From NCBI GenBank assembly GCA_029222685.1, contig JARHVB010000008.1, positions 433,645 to 497,644 on the forward strand: a DNA stretch of 64,000 nt, written 5' to 3'. Shown in pieces: positions 48,170 through 56,790 of this stretch; the stretch's first letter is position 1; each line of letters starts with the position of its first letter. The notes beneath the pieces are model-generated. The model was not told the DNA's origin and did no database searches. It worked only from the letters and a program-made list of their open reading frames with translations. This stretch comes from Terripilifer ovatus (GTDB taxonomy: Bacteria; Pseudomonadota; Alphaproteobacteria; Rhizobiales; Beijerinckiaceae). A program made the position numbers and the translations under genes.

Positions 48170-48394
48170 ACGGCTGCAGCTTTCTGTCATCGTGCCCCAT
48201 AGCGGCGTGCGTCTCGCCGTTATGGTGGCACAAACTCCCAATCTGCGCAGCCAACATCAAGAATGGGCCATTTACGCAGTGTTCCGATCTCTGGCGAGCA
48301 GCTGTATCGACGCAGCTTCACGCATGCCAGCGACACAAGCAAAAAAAGCGTGCGAGAAGCGACCCACACGCCCTGTCCGTGACCTGGAGTCGTC

Positions 48395-48934
48395 TTACTT
48401 CCACGTTTTCTGAAGCGCGGTTATAACCTTGTCTCTCTTGTGCTTCTTGCAGTAGACGCCAAGTTGATCGGAATTGCGATGTGCGTAGCGCATGTCAATC
48501 TTTGTCAGATTTTTGCTCGACATAAACCAGCCGCCCATCCAGGACGTGAGCAACAACTGTTCATCCAAAGAGGCATCAAGGAGTTGACTGCAGGTTATCT
48601 GCGCGGTGTCGATTGTGGTGGGGCCACCACTGCCTTGTTTGGCATTGGCCACGGAAGCCTGCAAAGCCGCCATGATCGGTTGGCCTGGGTTGGAGGAGCA
48701 CCAACTCGTCACGCTGGCGACATTCTTTTGGTAGCCCTCGATATTGAGGGAGGAGTTTTTGGCTCTTTGATTAAACCAGCCACTGATCCATGCTGAAATG
48801 TCACGCTGTGTGGCTGGATCCATAGCGCTAAGATCCGCACACGTAGCCTTGCTCATATCATAGGTGACTTGCGCATAGGCCGGTGCATTGATAGCGGCCA
48901 TGCCGACGAGTGTTGCAAAGATGACTTTTTTCAA
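48395..48934 (-). CDS. Tandem HdeA/HdeB-like periplasmic protein
   Basis: A 179-residue exported protein. TTG at 48934 is the start, five bases after GGAGG. The signal peptide ends AYA-QV (about residue 22). Two repeats of an HdeA/HdeB-type unit follow: TCADLSAMDPATQRDISAWISGWF...SWCSSNPGQPI (about 32-95) and TCSQLLDASLDEQLLLTSWMGGWF...VYCKKHKRDKV (about 112-173). Each keeps its own pair of cysteines for a disulfide. HdeA proteins are acid-activated periplasmic chaperones of about 90 residues; the duplication is unusual. A TGTC-N8-GACA palindrome is 102 bases upstream. Confidence 0.83.
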   Translation of the reverse strand: MKKVIFATLVGMAAINAPAYAQVTYDMSKATCADLSAMDPATQRDISAWISGWFNQRAKNSSLNIEGYQKNVASVTSWCSSNPGQPIMAALQASVANAKQGSGGPTTIDTAQITCSQLLDASLDEQLLLTSWMGGWFMSSKNLTKIDMRYAHRNSDQLGVYCKKHKRDKVITALQKTWK

Positions 48935-49035
48935 GGATCCCTCCGGATAAGGATGTCAAATATTATGGGCCGACTTTGTTATCGCTGCATGCAAGCGACC
49001 CGGAGATCACGTTAGCCCACGCCGATACGGTGCTC

Positions 49036-49051
49036 TGTCCAAATTCTGACA
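49036..49051. promoter_or_regulatory. TGTC-N8-GACA palindrome upstream of HdeA-like gene
   Basis: TGTCCAAATTCTGACA, an inverted repeat with the spacing of Crp/Fnr operators. It shares TGTC, an A at position 8, T-C at 10-11 and GACA with the two palindromes at 52057 and 55175. It lies in the 290-base gap between the HdeA-like gene and the end of the DUF1254 gene, a gap with no recognised coding content. Confidence 0.5.
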
Positions 49052-49224
49052 ATTGGAATCTGTTGAGAGAAAGAATTCGCTCTGCCTGGATCGGCGGTGA
49101 TGACGAGCTGCGGCAGTGGTAGAGGACCGACGGCTCCACTATCCGGCGTTAAATCTCTTACGCGCACAGCGGCATTCCCCGCAGGAACGGGGCGCCACCG
49201 CCATTGCGATGAAACTCCAACGTT

Positions 49225-50259
49225 TCATTTTACTTCTTCGGCAACCGGGAACTTCCAATTGCCGTTCAAAATCTGGGCCTGAGGTCGATACAGTCGGATC
49301 ATATAATTCCATCCTGCCGTGATCGGAAGACAATTCGCCACTTTGCCGTTGCATCCGCCGAATTGAAAATCGACGCTGTCATCGGCATTCTTCTTCGCCG
49401 TGAGGTTATTGAGCGAATAGGTATTGAGGTTGTTGGGCGTGAAAAACCCTTCCGCATTGTAGACGGTCACAGACCAAAAGCCGTCGACGGGTACTTTTGA
49501 TGACACTTTGAGCTTGTAGAGAGATTTGCCGTCGTTCTTCTCCGGGAAAACGTTGAGGTAAACAGCTTCCTTATCCGGGTTTCCGCCCCAGGCAGAGCCC
49601 GCGCCCAGCAGGAAACGAACCGGATCGACCTCACTGCGCGTCCCAAACATACGGTTCTTGTCTGGCAGAGTGTCGGCAAGACCGATAAGCAGGTCGCGAA
49701 CCTTCTTCTGACTTGCAAGATCCCATGCTGGCACCTCAAATTTTCCGGGGCCGCCAGGCTGATCGACCTTGATGGCATCCTGCACGGCATGCGCCTGCTT
49801 CAAATCCTCCTTGTCCGAGGGATCGGCAAGCGTACGGAAGGCAACAACGACATAACGAGTGCCGATGCCATCCCGGGTCAACGTGTAGGGGCCCGGCTTG
49901 TAGGACACCTGATTGGTATAGTGATCCTCGTTGATAACCTGCATCGAGACGAAGCGCTTGCCAGTGTCCGGAATCGTTATCGTCACCGGCCCGGCGTCAA
50001 GATCGAATACCGCAGCAGAATAGAGAGTGTCCCGGTTGAGACGAATGACTGTCTGCTTGTCGAGGGGTGCCGGCTCACGCGTATGATCGAATTTTCCAAA
50101 GCCACCGTTCTTCACCACCCCGCCAAAATAGAGATCCGACTCTGCCCTGGGAAAGTTTTCGACATTCACGATCACGGGCTTCTGGGCAGAATTTTGCGCA
50201 TTTGCGCCGAAAGCCGGAGAGAGAGCAAGCGCCGCCGCACATGTAATAATACGTTTCAT
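49225..50259 (-). CDS. DUF1254/DUF1214 exported protein
   Basis: A 344-residue protein with a signal peptide (MKRIITCAAALALSPAFGANA). ATG at 50259 is chosen for the AAAGGA upstream. The N-terminal part has RAESDLYFGGVVKNGGFG and VIRLNRDTLYSAAVFDLDAGPVTI, the shortened DUF1254 region; the C-terminal part ends in the DUF1214 pattern VPVDGFWSVTVYNAEGFFTPN and NWKFPVAEEVK. Such proteins are widespread; their function is unknown. It begins 17 bases after the stop of the related gene upstream, so the two are co-transcribed. Confidence 0.83.
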   Translation of the reverse strand: MKRIITCAAALALSPAFGANAQNSAQKPVIVNVENFPRAESDLYFGGVVKNGGFGKFDHTREPAPLDKQTVIRLNRDTLYSAAVFDLDAGPVTITIPDTGKRFVSMQVINEDHYTNQVSYKPGPYTLTRDGIGTRYVVVAFRTLADPSDKEDLKQAHAVQDAIKVDQPGGPGKFEVPAWDLASQKKVRDLLIGLADTLPDKNRMFGTRSEVDPVRFLLGAGSAWGGNPDKEAVYLNVFPEKNDGKSLYKLKVSSKVPVDGFWSVTVYNAEGFFTPNNLNTYSLNNLTAKKNADDSVDFQFGGCNGKVANCLPITAGWNYMIRLYRPQAQILNGNWKFPVAEEVK

Positions 50260-50276
50260 CGTCAAATCCTTTCATA

Positions 50277-51713
50277 TCATGTCGCGCGAATGATAGCCGG
50301 CTGATTCCAGCGGCCATCGAGAGCTTCGGCCTTCGGCCAGTAGAGCCGCATCGTCACCCAGAACGGACCCGCCGGAACCGGCAGCCAATTCGCCTCGCGC
50401 TCCGGACCTGGAGATTCATGCTGAAGGTAGAGTGTGATCATTCCATCTGGATCGTGCTTCAGACCAGGAAGCATGGGGGAGTTCACCAGATATCGATTGA
50501 TTGAATTTGCCGACAGCAGACTCTGCGGCAATTCATATACCGTCAGCGACCAGAACGAGTGGACCGGTGGCGGATACTTCGGATCAATCGTCCAGGTATA
50601 ATTCGCGTCCTTGCCATTCAGCGCCCGGCCACTCGAGTCATTGTAGTGGAATGGGTAGAGCGCCTCCTCCGCACTGTTCCCGTAAATGCCTAGCGCCGCG
50701 GATGCCATGCGGAGCATGTAGTCATTCTTGAGGAAAGCGCGCGTACCAAAGCCTTCAGCGGAAGTGCGCTTACCTGTATCGAGCTGGGTGGTCTTGAACT
50801 CGGCAAACGCCTTCCAGGCGTCCGCCATGCCATCCTGCAGCGCCTTTTTCCGCTCGGGCGTCAACGTCTCGACAGAAAGGGGCTTGCCAGGCCCTATGCC
50901 GATGCGTGCGAACCGCCTTCTCAGCTCGCGTTCGGATGGATGCGTCGGACAGAACTGGAGGATAAAGTTAAGTACCCGGAAGAACTCCAGTGAACTCCGC
51001 TGCTCCTCTGACGAAAGTGGCTTGACGAACTCCACGGCAGGCGCGGCCTTGGGCGCGGGCGTTCCCAGGTACTGGGAAAGCGTCTCCACCTTGTAGCCGG
51101 CCTGCACCTCCTTCACTTTGTCGAGGTCTGTCGTATCGAAAAGCTGCGTTCGATATAGAACAAAGGCAAATTCCGTTTCCGAACGGATCACCTTCTTGAC
51201 CCCTTTGGGCGTCTTGCCCTTCCACCCGGGTCCGACCAGCAGGAAGCGGCCGACATCATTTCCCGTTGTACGGCTGCCGACGTAGGCAAAATTATACGTA
51301 TACTGATCGACAAACTGCAAAGAATAGTAGCGGCTTGGATCAATAGCGGGGACTGTCAGGACAAGAGGTTCGGAGCGCAGGTCTGCTCCGATATAAGAAT
51401 ACGGCGTGTCGGAGTTCGGTGTCTGAATGGCCTTGTCATCCGGGGTGTAGACTCGTGCCGTATTCGACAGCGTATTCCATGGAGCCTTGAATTCAGGGCC
51501 GCTTCGATCTGCGAAATAGGTATACTGGATGCGATAGTTGTCGAGCAGAGGGAAGCCCCAGATCACCGCTTCCTTGGCGATAGCCCGCCATTGGTCAGGC
51601 TCCGCCGCATATGCCGTATGCCCATCGGCAAACAGACCGAGCACCATCCCTCCTCCGGTGAAGGCGACCGAGGTCAAGAGTGCCCTGCGACTGATCTTTG
51701 GGGATTTTATCAT
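50277..51713 (-). CDS. DUF1254/DUF1214 protein with Tat-like signal
   Basis: A 478-residue protein. From ATG 51713 the N-terminus reads SRRALLTSVAFTGGGMVLGLF, a twin-arginine-type leader. The DUF1254 domain follows (WGFPLLDNYRIQYTYF, TPNSDTPYSYIGADLRSEPL, near residues 50-150) and the DUF1214 domain closes the protein (PPVHSFWSLTVYELPQSLLS, ending RLYWPKAEALDGRW). It is the full-length form of the neighbour at 49225, suggesting duplication or joint function. The substrate, if any, is unknown. Confidence 0.85.
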   Translation of the reverse strand: MIKSPKISRRALLTSVAFTGGGMVLGLFADGHTAYAAEPDQWRAIAKEAVIWGFPLLDNYRIQYTYFADRSGPEFKAPWNTLSNTARVYTPDDKAIQTPNSDTPYSYIGADLRSEPLVLTVPAIDPSRYYSLQFVDQYTYNFAYVGSRTTGNDVGRFLLVGPGWKGKTPKGVKKVIRSETEFAFVLYRTQLFDTTDLDKVKEVQAGYKVETLSQYLGTPAPKAAPAVEFVKPLSSEEQRSSLEFFRVLNFILQFCPTHPSERELRRRFARIGIGPGKPLSVETLTPERKKALQDGMADAWKAFAEFKTTQLDTGKRTSAEGFGTRAFLKNDYMLRMASAALGIYGNSAEEALYPFHYNDSSGRALNGKDANYTWTIDPKYPPPVHSFWSLTVYELPQSLLSANSINRYLVNSPMLPGLKHDPDGMITLYLQHESPGPEREANWLPVPAGPFWVTMRLYWPKAEALDGRWNQPAIIRAT

Positions 51714-52295
51714 GAAATTCTCTCTTATCTTTCGCCCAAATAAGGTCTGACGGAATGACGCTGTTTCGCATCGCAGTCCAGTTCGGCCGTGCCATGCGGC
51801 GGCGGCTTTGGACCAACCGGACGGCGCGCCGCAATCTGCTCCACTAAAGAATGGTACCGACGAACGATCATGCTGGCGGGCGACCCAATGGCATCGCCCC
51901 GGCATCGGCGTTCAGTTTGACGATGGCCAGAACTAATCCGCTAAAATGCAAGATGAACCACATGCTCACACGCCCCTCCACGATGAGAACTCGACATCTC
52001 GCGCTGGCCGCCCCAACCGAACTTCGCCAAATATAACCGATGGAAAATTCCCGCATTGTCGTGAATCGGACAGTGCACTGCTTTTTGATTCAGTAATCAA
52101 TTCTGTATCCAGAACCGAGCAACAGGAGGCCCAGTCGATCCTGTCAACTGCGCATAAAATCTTAACCAAAGACTGGCGCTGAACGATGAGGCTGTAGCGA
52201 GCTTCAATCATGAAGAAACGTAAGTGCTTCAAGCAAAGAAATCTGTTTGTCTGAAATCAGGCAATTGCTTGAATCTAAAAATATAGCGATCGACA
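51714..52295. other. Divergent intergenic region with Crp/Fnr-type palindrome
   Basis: A 582-base gap between the DUF1254 operon (minus) and the first Crp/Fnr gene (plus). It is less GC-rich than the core of the window. It contains the palindrome at 52057-52072; short frames on both strands have no ribosome binding sites, and no RNA or repeat was recognised. Confidence 0.5.
52057..52072. promoter_or_regulatory. TGTC-N8-GACA palindrome upstream of first Crp/Fnr gene
   Basis: TGTCGTGAATCGGACA, 224 bases before the Crp/Fnr gene at 52296. The wider sequence, CATTGTC..AATC.GACAG, matches the copy at 55175 at 16 of 20 positions. The geometry (four-base half-sites eight apart) is that of Crp/Fnr operators, so autoregulation is a reasonable inference. 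Confidence 0.55.
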
Positions 52296-52979
52296 ATGGA
52301 CATCTCTCGAATGGAAGCAGACCGCATATTGAGCGAGGCGGGCTGGCTCTCGCATATGATTCCAGAATTTCGCGCTACCGTGCTCCGACACGCTATTCTT
52401 ATGCGCTTTGTCGACGAACTTGTTTTCCGCTATGGCGACCCGATTGGTGGAATATACGGGCTTGTGGCTGGAACCGGCGCTATGAACCTTGCCCCGCTGG
52501 ATGAAACGCCCAGACTCATTCATTTGAGCGGACCAGGCATCTGGACGGGCGAGGAATGCTTCATCTCAAGGCAACACCGGCGGGGAGAATTACGTGCCCT
52601 CGGTGAATTGTGGTTAATGCACCTCCCGCTTGATGCAATGGATAGAATAGCGTCGCTCAATCCGGAAGCCATTCGCGCATTCGCCAACATATCGATTTCG
52701 AGCATGGAAACCCTGGTTCGAGTCATCTATGATCTGCAGAAGCCGCAAGCAGATCGCCGAATTGCCGCAGTGTTGCAGCGAACGACCTCAGTGGGACAGA
52801 GACACATCCCACTCTCTCAGGCGGATATCGGCATAATGGCTAACGCCTCGCGACAACAGGTGAATGCTGTACTTCAGCGGTTTGTGGCCGCCGGATGGAT
52901 TGAGCATCAGTATCGTGCAATTACCGTCAAGGATGCCGGAGCACTTTACAATTTCGCCGCCGGCGATGGATCCGATTGA
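52296..52979 (+). CDS. Crp/Fnr-family regulator, paralogue A
   Basis: A 227-residue transcription regulator. Residues about 30-120 are a cyclic-nucleotide-binding-type beta-roll (FRYGDPIGGIYGLVAG, GPGIWTGEECFI); a dimer helix (ISSMETLVRVIYDLQKPQADRRIA) and a C-terminal winged helix-turn-helix (LSQADIGIMANASRQQVNAVLQRF, about 170-195) follow. There is no cysteine cluster for an iron-sulfur centre. It is clearly paralogous to the protein at 54303: the roll, dimer helix and recognition helix (MANASRQQVN) are nearly identical. It converges on the MFS gene between the two. Confidence 0.88.
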   Translation: MDISRMEADRILSEAGWLSHMIPEFRATVLRHAILMRFVDELVFRYGDPIGGIYGLVAGTGAMNLAPLDETPRLIHLSGPGIWTGEECFISRQHRRGELRALGELWLMHLPLDAMDRIASLNPEAIRAFANISISSMETLVRVIYDLQKPQADRRIAAVLQRTTSVGQRHIPLSQADIGIMANASRQQVNAVLQRFVAAGWIEHQYRAITVKDAGALYNFAAGDGSD

Positions 52980-53050
52980 GAGGCAGGTTTGAGCCTTCGG
53001 CTTTGACGCAAATCAGCCTGGTGGATCCGGACGACCGTAATCGTAATAAT

Positions 53051-54235
53051 TCAGAACGCGAATACCTTGCTTGGGCGCCGCGTATAAAAAGCGAAGATGC
53101 ACGCACTCCCCAGCAAAAAAGCCGCGACCGCAAACGGCGCCAGAACTGAAAATCCGTGCAAGGAGGCGCCGGCAATAGGTCCGATAACTTGTCCGAGGCC
53201 CTGGGCAACGACATTTAAGCCAGCGGCCCTCCCTTGATCGCCACTGTCCGTGCGAAGGCTAAGGGATGCCATGTTTCCTGGGAGCATAAGGCCCAGGCCG
53301 GCGCCCAGAATGATCAGCGTGGCCAGGATCTGCTTATAGTCAGAGGCCAATGCACAGGCGAACATCGAAACCGTTGCAATCACGGAGCCCACCGTGAGAA
53401 GCCGGGAAGGCGACCACTGCAACAAACTCACCGCAAGGGCTTGAAATACGATCAATGTAAGGGCGGTTGCCATCAACGCGGCCCCTCCATATGTGATCGA
53501 GTCTTCCACAGTGAATCCCAGGCCATCCTGTAGACGCAGCGCGGCGACCTGATTCAAGATTCCATAAGCCGAAATCGACACCACGGTAATGGCAAGAAAC
53601 GGCCAAATTTCCGAAAGAGAGATCCGCAGCCCGGCGCCAGCTCTCTCTATCTGCCCTCCGGGCTCAGCCACCCACAACAAGGCACACCAAGAGGCCAATA
53701 CGGCGAGCACCGCAACCAACCCAAACCCTAGAACAGGATTATTCCCGGCGACGCGCCATGCGATGGCCGCGCCGATCGTCGCGCCAACACCTAGCGCCAC
53801 CCCGAGAATGGCCATTCCCCCGGCTCTCTGGAGCGGGTTGGTTATATCGGCCATATATCCCTGCGCCGCCGGAAGAAGGCCGCTGGTGGCGATTGCCTGG
53901 GCAGACCGGATACAAACAAACAAAAGAAGCGCCATCGAGGCACTGACAGTGCCACCAAGTCGAAGGTGAACCACGATACCGTAACCGATCGCAGCAAGCA
54001 TGATCCCGAACAAAGCGACTAGAATGACAGGTCGGCGCCCTATCCTGTCGCTGAGGTGTCCCCATACGGCCGCCGAGGCCATCAGCAGCAAGGCCGAGGC
54101 GCTCAGAATGCTTCCAGTCTGGATGTCGGAAAAGCCCAGATTGCGGCCCAGAGGAGGGAGCACCACGAGCAGCAATGATTGCCCCGTCGCACTCACACCC
54201 AAGCCGAAGAAAAGCGCCAATTTTGCTTTCTGCAT
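53051..54235 (-). CDS. MFS transporter (drug-efflux-like, 12 helices)
   Basis: A 394-residue inner-membrane transporter. The start at 54235 follows GGGTGGGG. It has the MFS signature VWGHLSDRIGRRPVILVALFG after helix 2 (about residues 55-75) and, in its second half, GAGLGLMLPGNMASLSLRTDSGDQGRAAGLN, as in proton-driven multidrug pumps. It lies between, and is transcribed with the same orientation as, paralogue B of the Crp/Fnr pair, whose stop is 67 bases upstream. The substrate is unknown. Confidence 0.87.
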   Translation of the reverse strand: MQKAKLALFFGLGVSATGQSLLLVVLPPLGRNLGFSDIQTGSILSASALLLMASAAVWGHLSDRIGRRPVILVALFGIMLAAIGYGIVVHLRLGGTVSASMALLLFVCIRSAQAIATSGLLPAAQGYMADITNPLQRAGGMAILGVALGVGATIGAAIAWRVAGNNPVLGFGLVAVLAVLASWCALLWVAEPGGQIERAGAGLRISLSEIWPFLAITVVSISAYGILNQVAALRLQDGLGFTVEDSITYGGAALMATALTLIVFQALAVSLLQWSPSRLLTVGSVIATVSMFACALASDYKQILATLIILGAGLGLMLPGNMASLSLRTDSGDQGRAAGLNVVAQGLGQVIGPIAGASLHGFSVLAPFAVAAFLLGSACIFAFYTRRPSKVFAF

Positions 54236-54302
54236 ACAGCGCCCCACCCTCATATCGCGCTATCTCTTCATACTCAGATCGCACAGCAAATGGGCATGTA
54301 GA

Positions 54303-54992
54303 TCAATCTGCGCCGTCACCCTCAGCATATTTGCTCAAGGCCGCCGGGTCCGAGACGACCACGGATCGATACGTATAGTCCAGCCACCCCGCGGCCGCGA
54401 ATTTCTGCATTGCGCCGTTGACCTGCTGCCGGGAAGCGTTGGCCATTATGCCGAGATCGGACTGCGAAAGAGGAATGGGGCTGTTGCCGATCATGGTGAC
54501 ACGCTGCAACACCGATGCGATTCTCCGGCTTGCGTCCCGCTTTTGCAGATCGTGAATAATTCGAATCAATACATCCACCGCATATACGACGCTCACGCCA
54601 ATCGCCCTTATCATCGCTGGATCGCGCGCAGCCATTCTCTCCAAGGCATCCAACGGTATATTGAAGAGCCATGCCTCCCCGAGCGCGCGTAATTCCGCCC
54701 TCCGCGGCTGACCGGTTAAAAAGCACCCCTCTCCTGTCCATGCTCCAGGAGTGCCCAGGGTAATAAGTCTGGGAGTTGAATCGGGGGCCGCGGTGTTGAT
54801 CGTCAAATTACCAGCGACGAGACCGTAGATGCCTCCGGGAGGATCGCCATACCGAAATATGGCTTTGGCCGGCTCAAACCTGATCAGTCGGGCGTGACTG
54901 AGCGCCTCAGTCTGAAATGCTTCTGACATATATGAGAGCCAGCCATTGCTGCGCATGATAAGTTCTGCTGCGGCCCGCGTGATATCCACCAT
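54303..54992 (-). CDS. Crp/Fnr-family regulator, paralogue B
   Basis: A 229-residue regulator with the same plan as the protein at 52296: FRYGDPPGGIYGLVAGNL and GTPGAWTGEGCFLTGQPRRAELRALGEAW in the beta-roll, LIRIIHDLQKRDASRRIASVLQR in the dimer helix, and LSQSDLGIMANASRQQVNGAMQKF as recognition helix. The near-identical recognition helix predicts the same operator. The MFS gene follows 67 bases downstream and may be co-transcribed. The effector cannot be read from the sequence. Confidence 0.88.
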   Translation of the reverse strand: MVDITRAAAELIMRSNGWLSYMSEAFQTEALSHARLIRFEPAKAIFRYGDPPGGIYGLVAGNLTINTAAPDSTPRLITLGTPGAWTGEGCFLTGQPRRAELRALGEAWLFNIPLDALERMAARDPAMIRAIGVSVVYAVDVLIRIIHDLQKRDASRRIASVLQRVTMIGNSPIPLSQSDLGIMANASRQQVNGAMQKFAAAGWLDYTYRSVVVSDPAALSKYAEGDGAD

Positions 54993-55549
54993 GGCTTGTC
55001 CACGTGTCCTGATTTCCCCTTGTTCCCCGAGATATAACCTAACCCATTAAGAGATAGTAGAACCCCGGGCATGGAAGCGCTCGACTCCCCCTTGGACGTT
55101 GGCCGCAAGCGGGCGTCAAGAAGGACGCCCATGAGCTTAAACGCCAAAATTGATCGGGAGATCTGCGGCCACATTGTCCGAAATCCGACAGAACCCACGC
55201 CACAAATCTGCAAACTTGCCATGTGTTGGTGCCTGACGGAGAGCTACGTAATCTGACTATCTAATGCCGCCAATTCCCCGGTAACGCAGGAACTGGTTCG
55301 GCTCCCCGTTACCCATCGCCGAGAAGATATCCATGCTCGGGGGCGACATTGATCACTCAAGATCGGCCGGATCTCTGTTTCGGCGAGAATCGGATTGTCC
55401 AGGTTTACAACCATCTTTTCCACTCTTCTGGTCGCATGCCTTCCTGGGGCATCCGGACGACGATGACATTCCTCTTTCCAAAGTGCCCCCCATAGATCGC
55501 CTGCAGTGGCGTGTCGCCTCATCTTGCAGGGACAATCGCAGAGATTGAA
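54993..55549. other. Divergent intergenic region with Crp/Fnr-type palindrome
   Basis: A 557-base gap between Crp/Fnr paralogue B (minus) and the outer-membrane protein gene (plus). It holds the palindrome at 55175-55190. Several short frames exist on both strands but none has a ribosome binding site or convincing composition. Confidence 0.5.
55175..55190. promoter_or_regulatory. TGTC-N8-GACA palindrome upstream of second Crp/Fnr gene
   Basis: TGTCCGAAATCCGACA, 183 bases upstream of Crp/Fnr paralogue B. It is the best of the three copies: the arms extend to TGTCCGA and TCCGACA. It is also upstream of the divergent outer-membrane protein gene at 55550. Binding by paralogue A or B is inferred. 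Confidence 0.55.
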
Positions 55550-56512
55550 ATGAGCTTCTTCATGCCCAACTGGAATCGGATCGCCATCGCGTGCGCAGCA
55601 GTCCTGTCATTGCCGTTCACAGCAGTTCATGCGGCGGAGAACGGCCTGGGATTTTACCTGCTTGGATCGAAAGGCGCGCTTGCGGCGCTTCTCCCTCCCC
55701 CTGGGGTCTATTTCCAGAATGATGCGTATTTTTACAGCGGAAGCCTAGGCGGCAACCGCCAGCTTCCGCTCGGAGGCGTTGTCGGGGCGGGGATCAAGGC
55801 GCGCGCCTTCATCGATTTACCGACCGTATTGTGGGTCACACCCTACGAGGTATTGGGCGGAAATCTGGCCTTCAGCCTCACCACGCCAATCGGGGGCCCT
55901 AATGTCAATGCGAGTCTTATACTGGGGCCATTTGCAGGCGGTCGCTCCGACAGCCTGACGACTTTTGGTGATCCGGTCGCCTCTGCTATGTTGGGATGGA
56001 AATCCGGCAATTTCCACTGGAGTCTGTCGGGAATGGCCAATGTTCCGATTGGCGACTACCAGAAGGGCGCTCTCGCCAATATTGCTTTTCACCGTTGGGC
56101 CGGCGACTTGTCGGCTGCGGGAACCTGGCTCGATCCGAATATCGGGCTCGACATATCCGGCGTGATCGGTGTGACCTTCAACGGAAAGAACACCAGCACT
56201 GAGTATAGAACCGGGACGGAGCTTCACATCGAAGGTGCCGTGTCGCAGTATTTCACGAAAGAATTCTCGGTAGGTGCCATCGGCTACTACTATCAACAGA
56301 TCAGCGATGACAGCGGCCCCGGCGCGAAACTCGGCTCTTTTAGAGGGCGCGTGGCTGCTCTCGGTCCGACCGCAAGCTACACGTTCAACGTGGGCATCAT
56401 ACCCGTCACGGCTCGCCTCAAGGTGGTCCGTGAGTTTCACACAGAAAACCGGCTCCAGGGAACCGCAGCCTGGCTATCGCTGGCGATGCCTCTATACGTC
56501 AATACCAAGTAG
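55550..56512 (+). CDS. Outer-membrane channel-like protein (phenol MetA-pathway / SphA type)
   Basis: A 320-residue exported protein. A signal peptide (IAIACAAVLSLPFTAVHA) precedes ENGLGFYLLGSKGALAALLPPPGVYFQNDAYFYSG, the hallmark opening of the protein family found in meta-pathways of aromatic degradation. Alternating strands suggest a beta-barrel, although the last residues (PLYVNTK) lack a terminal aromatic. Relatives are thought to pass hydrophobic substrates through the outer membrane. The start at 55550 has only a weak ribosome binding site. Confidence 0.82.
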   Translation: MSFFMPNWNRIAIACAAVLSLPFTAVHAAENGLGFYLLGSKGALAALLPPPGVYFQNDAYFYSGSLGGNRQLPLGGVVGAGIKARAFIDLPTVLWVTPYEVLGGNLAFSLTTPIGGPNVNASLILGPFAGGRSDSLTTFGDPVASAMLGWKSGNFHWSLSGMANVPIGDYQKGALANIAFHRWAGDLSAAGTWLDPNIGLDISGVIGVTFNGKNTSTEYRTGTELHIEGAVSQYFTKEFSVGAIGYYYQQISDDSGPGAKLGSFRGRVAALGPTASYTFNVGIIPVTARLKVVREFHTENRLQGTAAWLSLAMPLYVNTK

Positions 56513-56686
56513 AAGAGCTCGATCTTCTCGCCTTTGCTGCCTCCACCATCCTCGGCGGCCGCTCGATCGCCACGAAGCGGCAAGCGTCGTGGGCCCATGC
56601 AAGCTGCACGGCAATATCAGCCATGAACTTGGCTAAATTGCAGGCGGCGTGATCGCCACATCCGGAACCGCTGACATCATCACGAA

Positions 56687-56700
56687 TTGACTTTGATCAA
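56687..56700 (+). promoter_or_regulatory. FNR/FixK box upstream of PepSY gene
   Basis: TTGACTTTGATCAA fits the alphaproteobacterial FnrL/FixK consensus TTGAY-N4-RTCAA without mismatch. A -10-like TATATT follows at 56724-56729. If transcription starts near 56735, the box centres at about -41.5, the standard position for FNR-type activation. Confidence 0.65.
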
Positions 56701-56723
56701 AACCGTGCCTGCCGCTGTGGGTG

Positions 56724-56729
56724 TATATT
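56724..56729 (+). promoter_or_regulatory. Probable -10 element of FNR-dependent promoter
   Basis: TATATT within an A/T-rich run (GTGTATATTATACG), placed 24 bases after the FNR/FixK box and 62 bases before the PepSY-protein ATG. No -35 element is needed at promoters where the activator overlaps that position. Confidence 0.45.
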
Positions 56730-56790
56730 ATACGTTATTTGCTCGGCGTTCCCGCCTCTGGCATGCAGCAGTATTATTGGGGTTTTACGC

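Noticed and set aside
56513..56640. Short minus-strand frame reading MADIAVQLAWAHD...
   Set aside because: About 42 codons, no ribosome binding site, no family recognised; it could be a remnant but cannot be supported.
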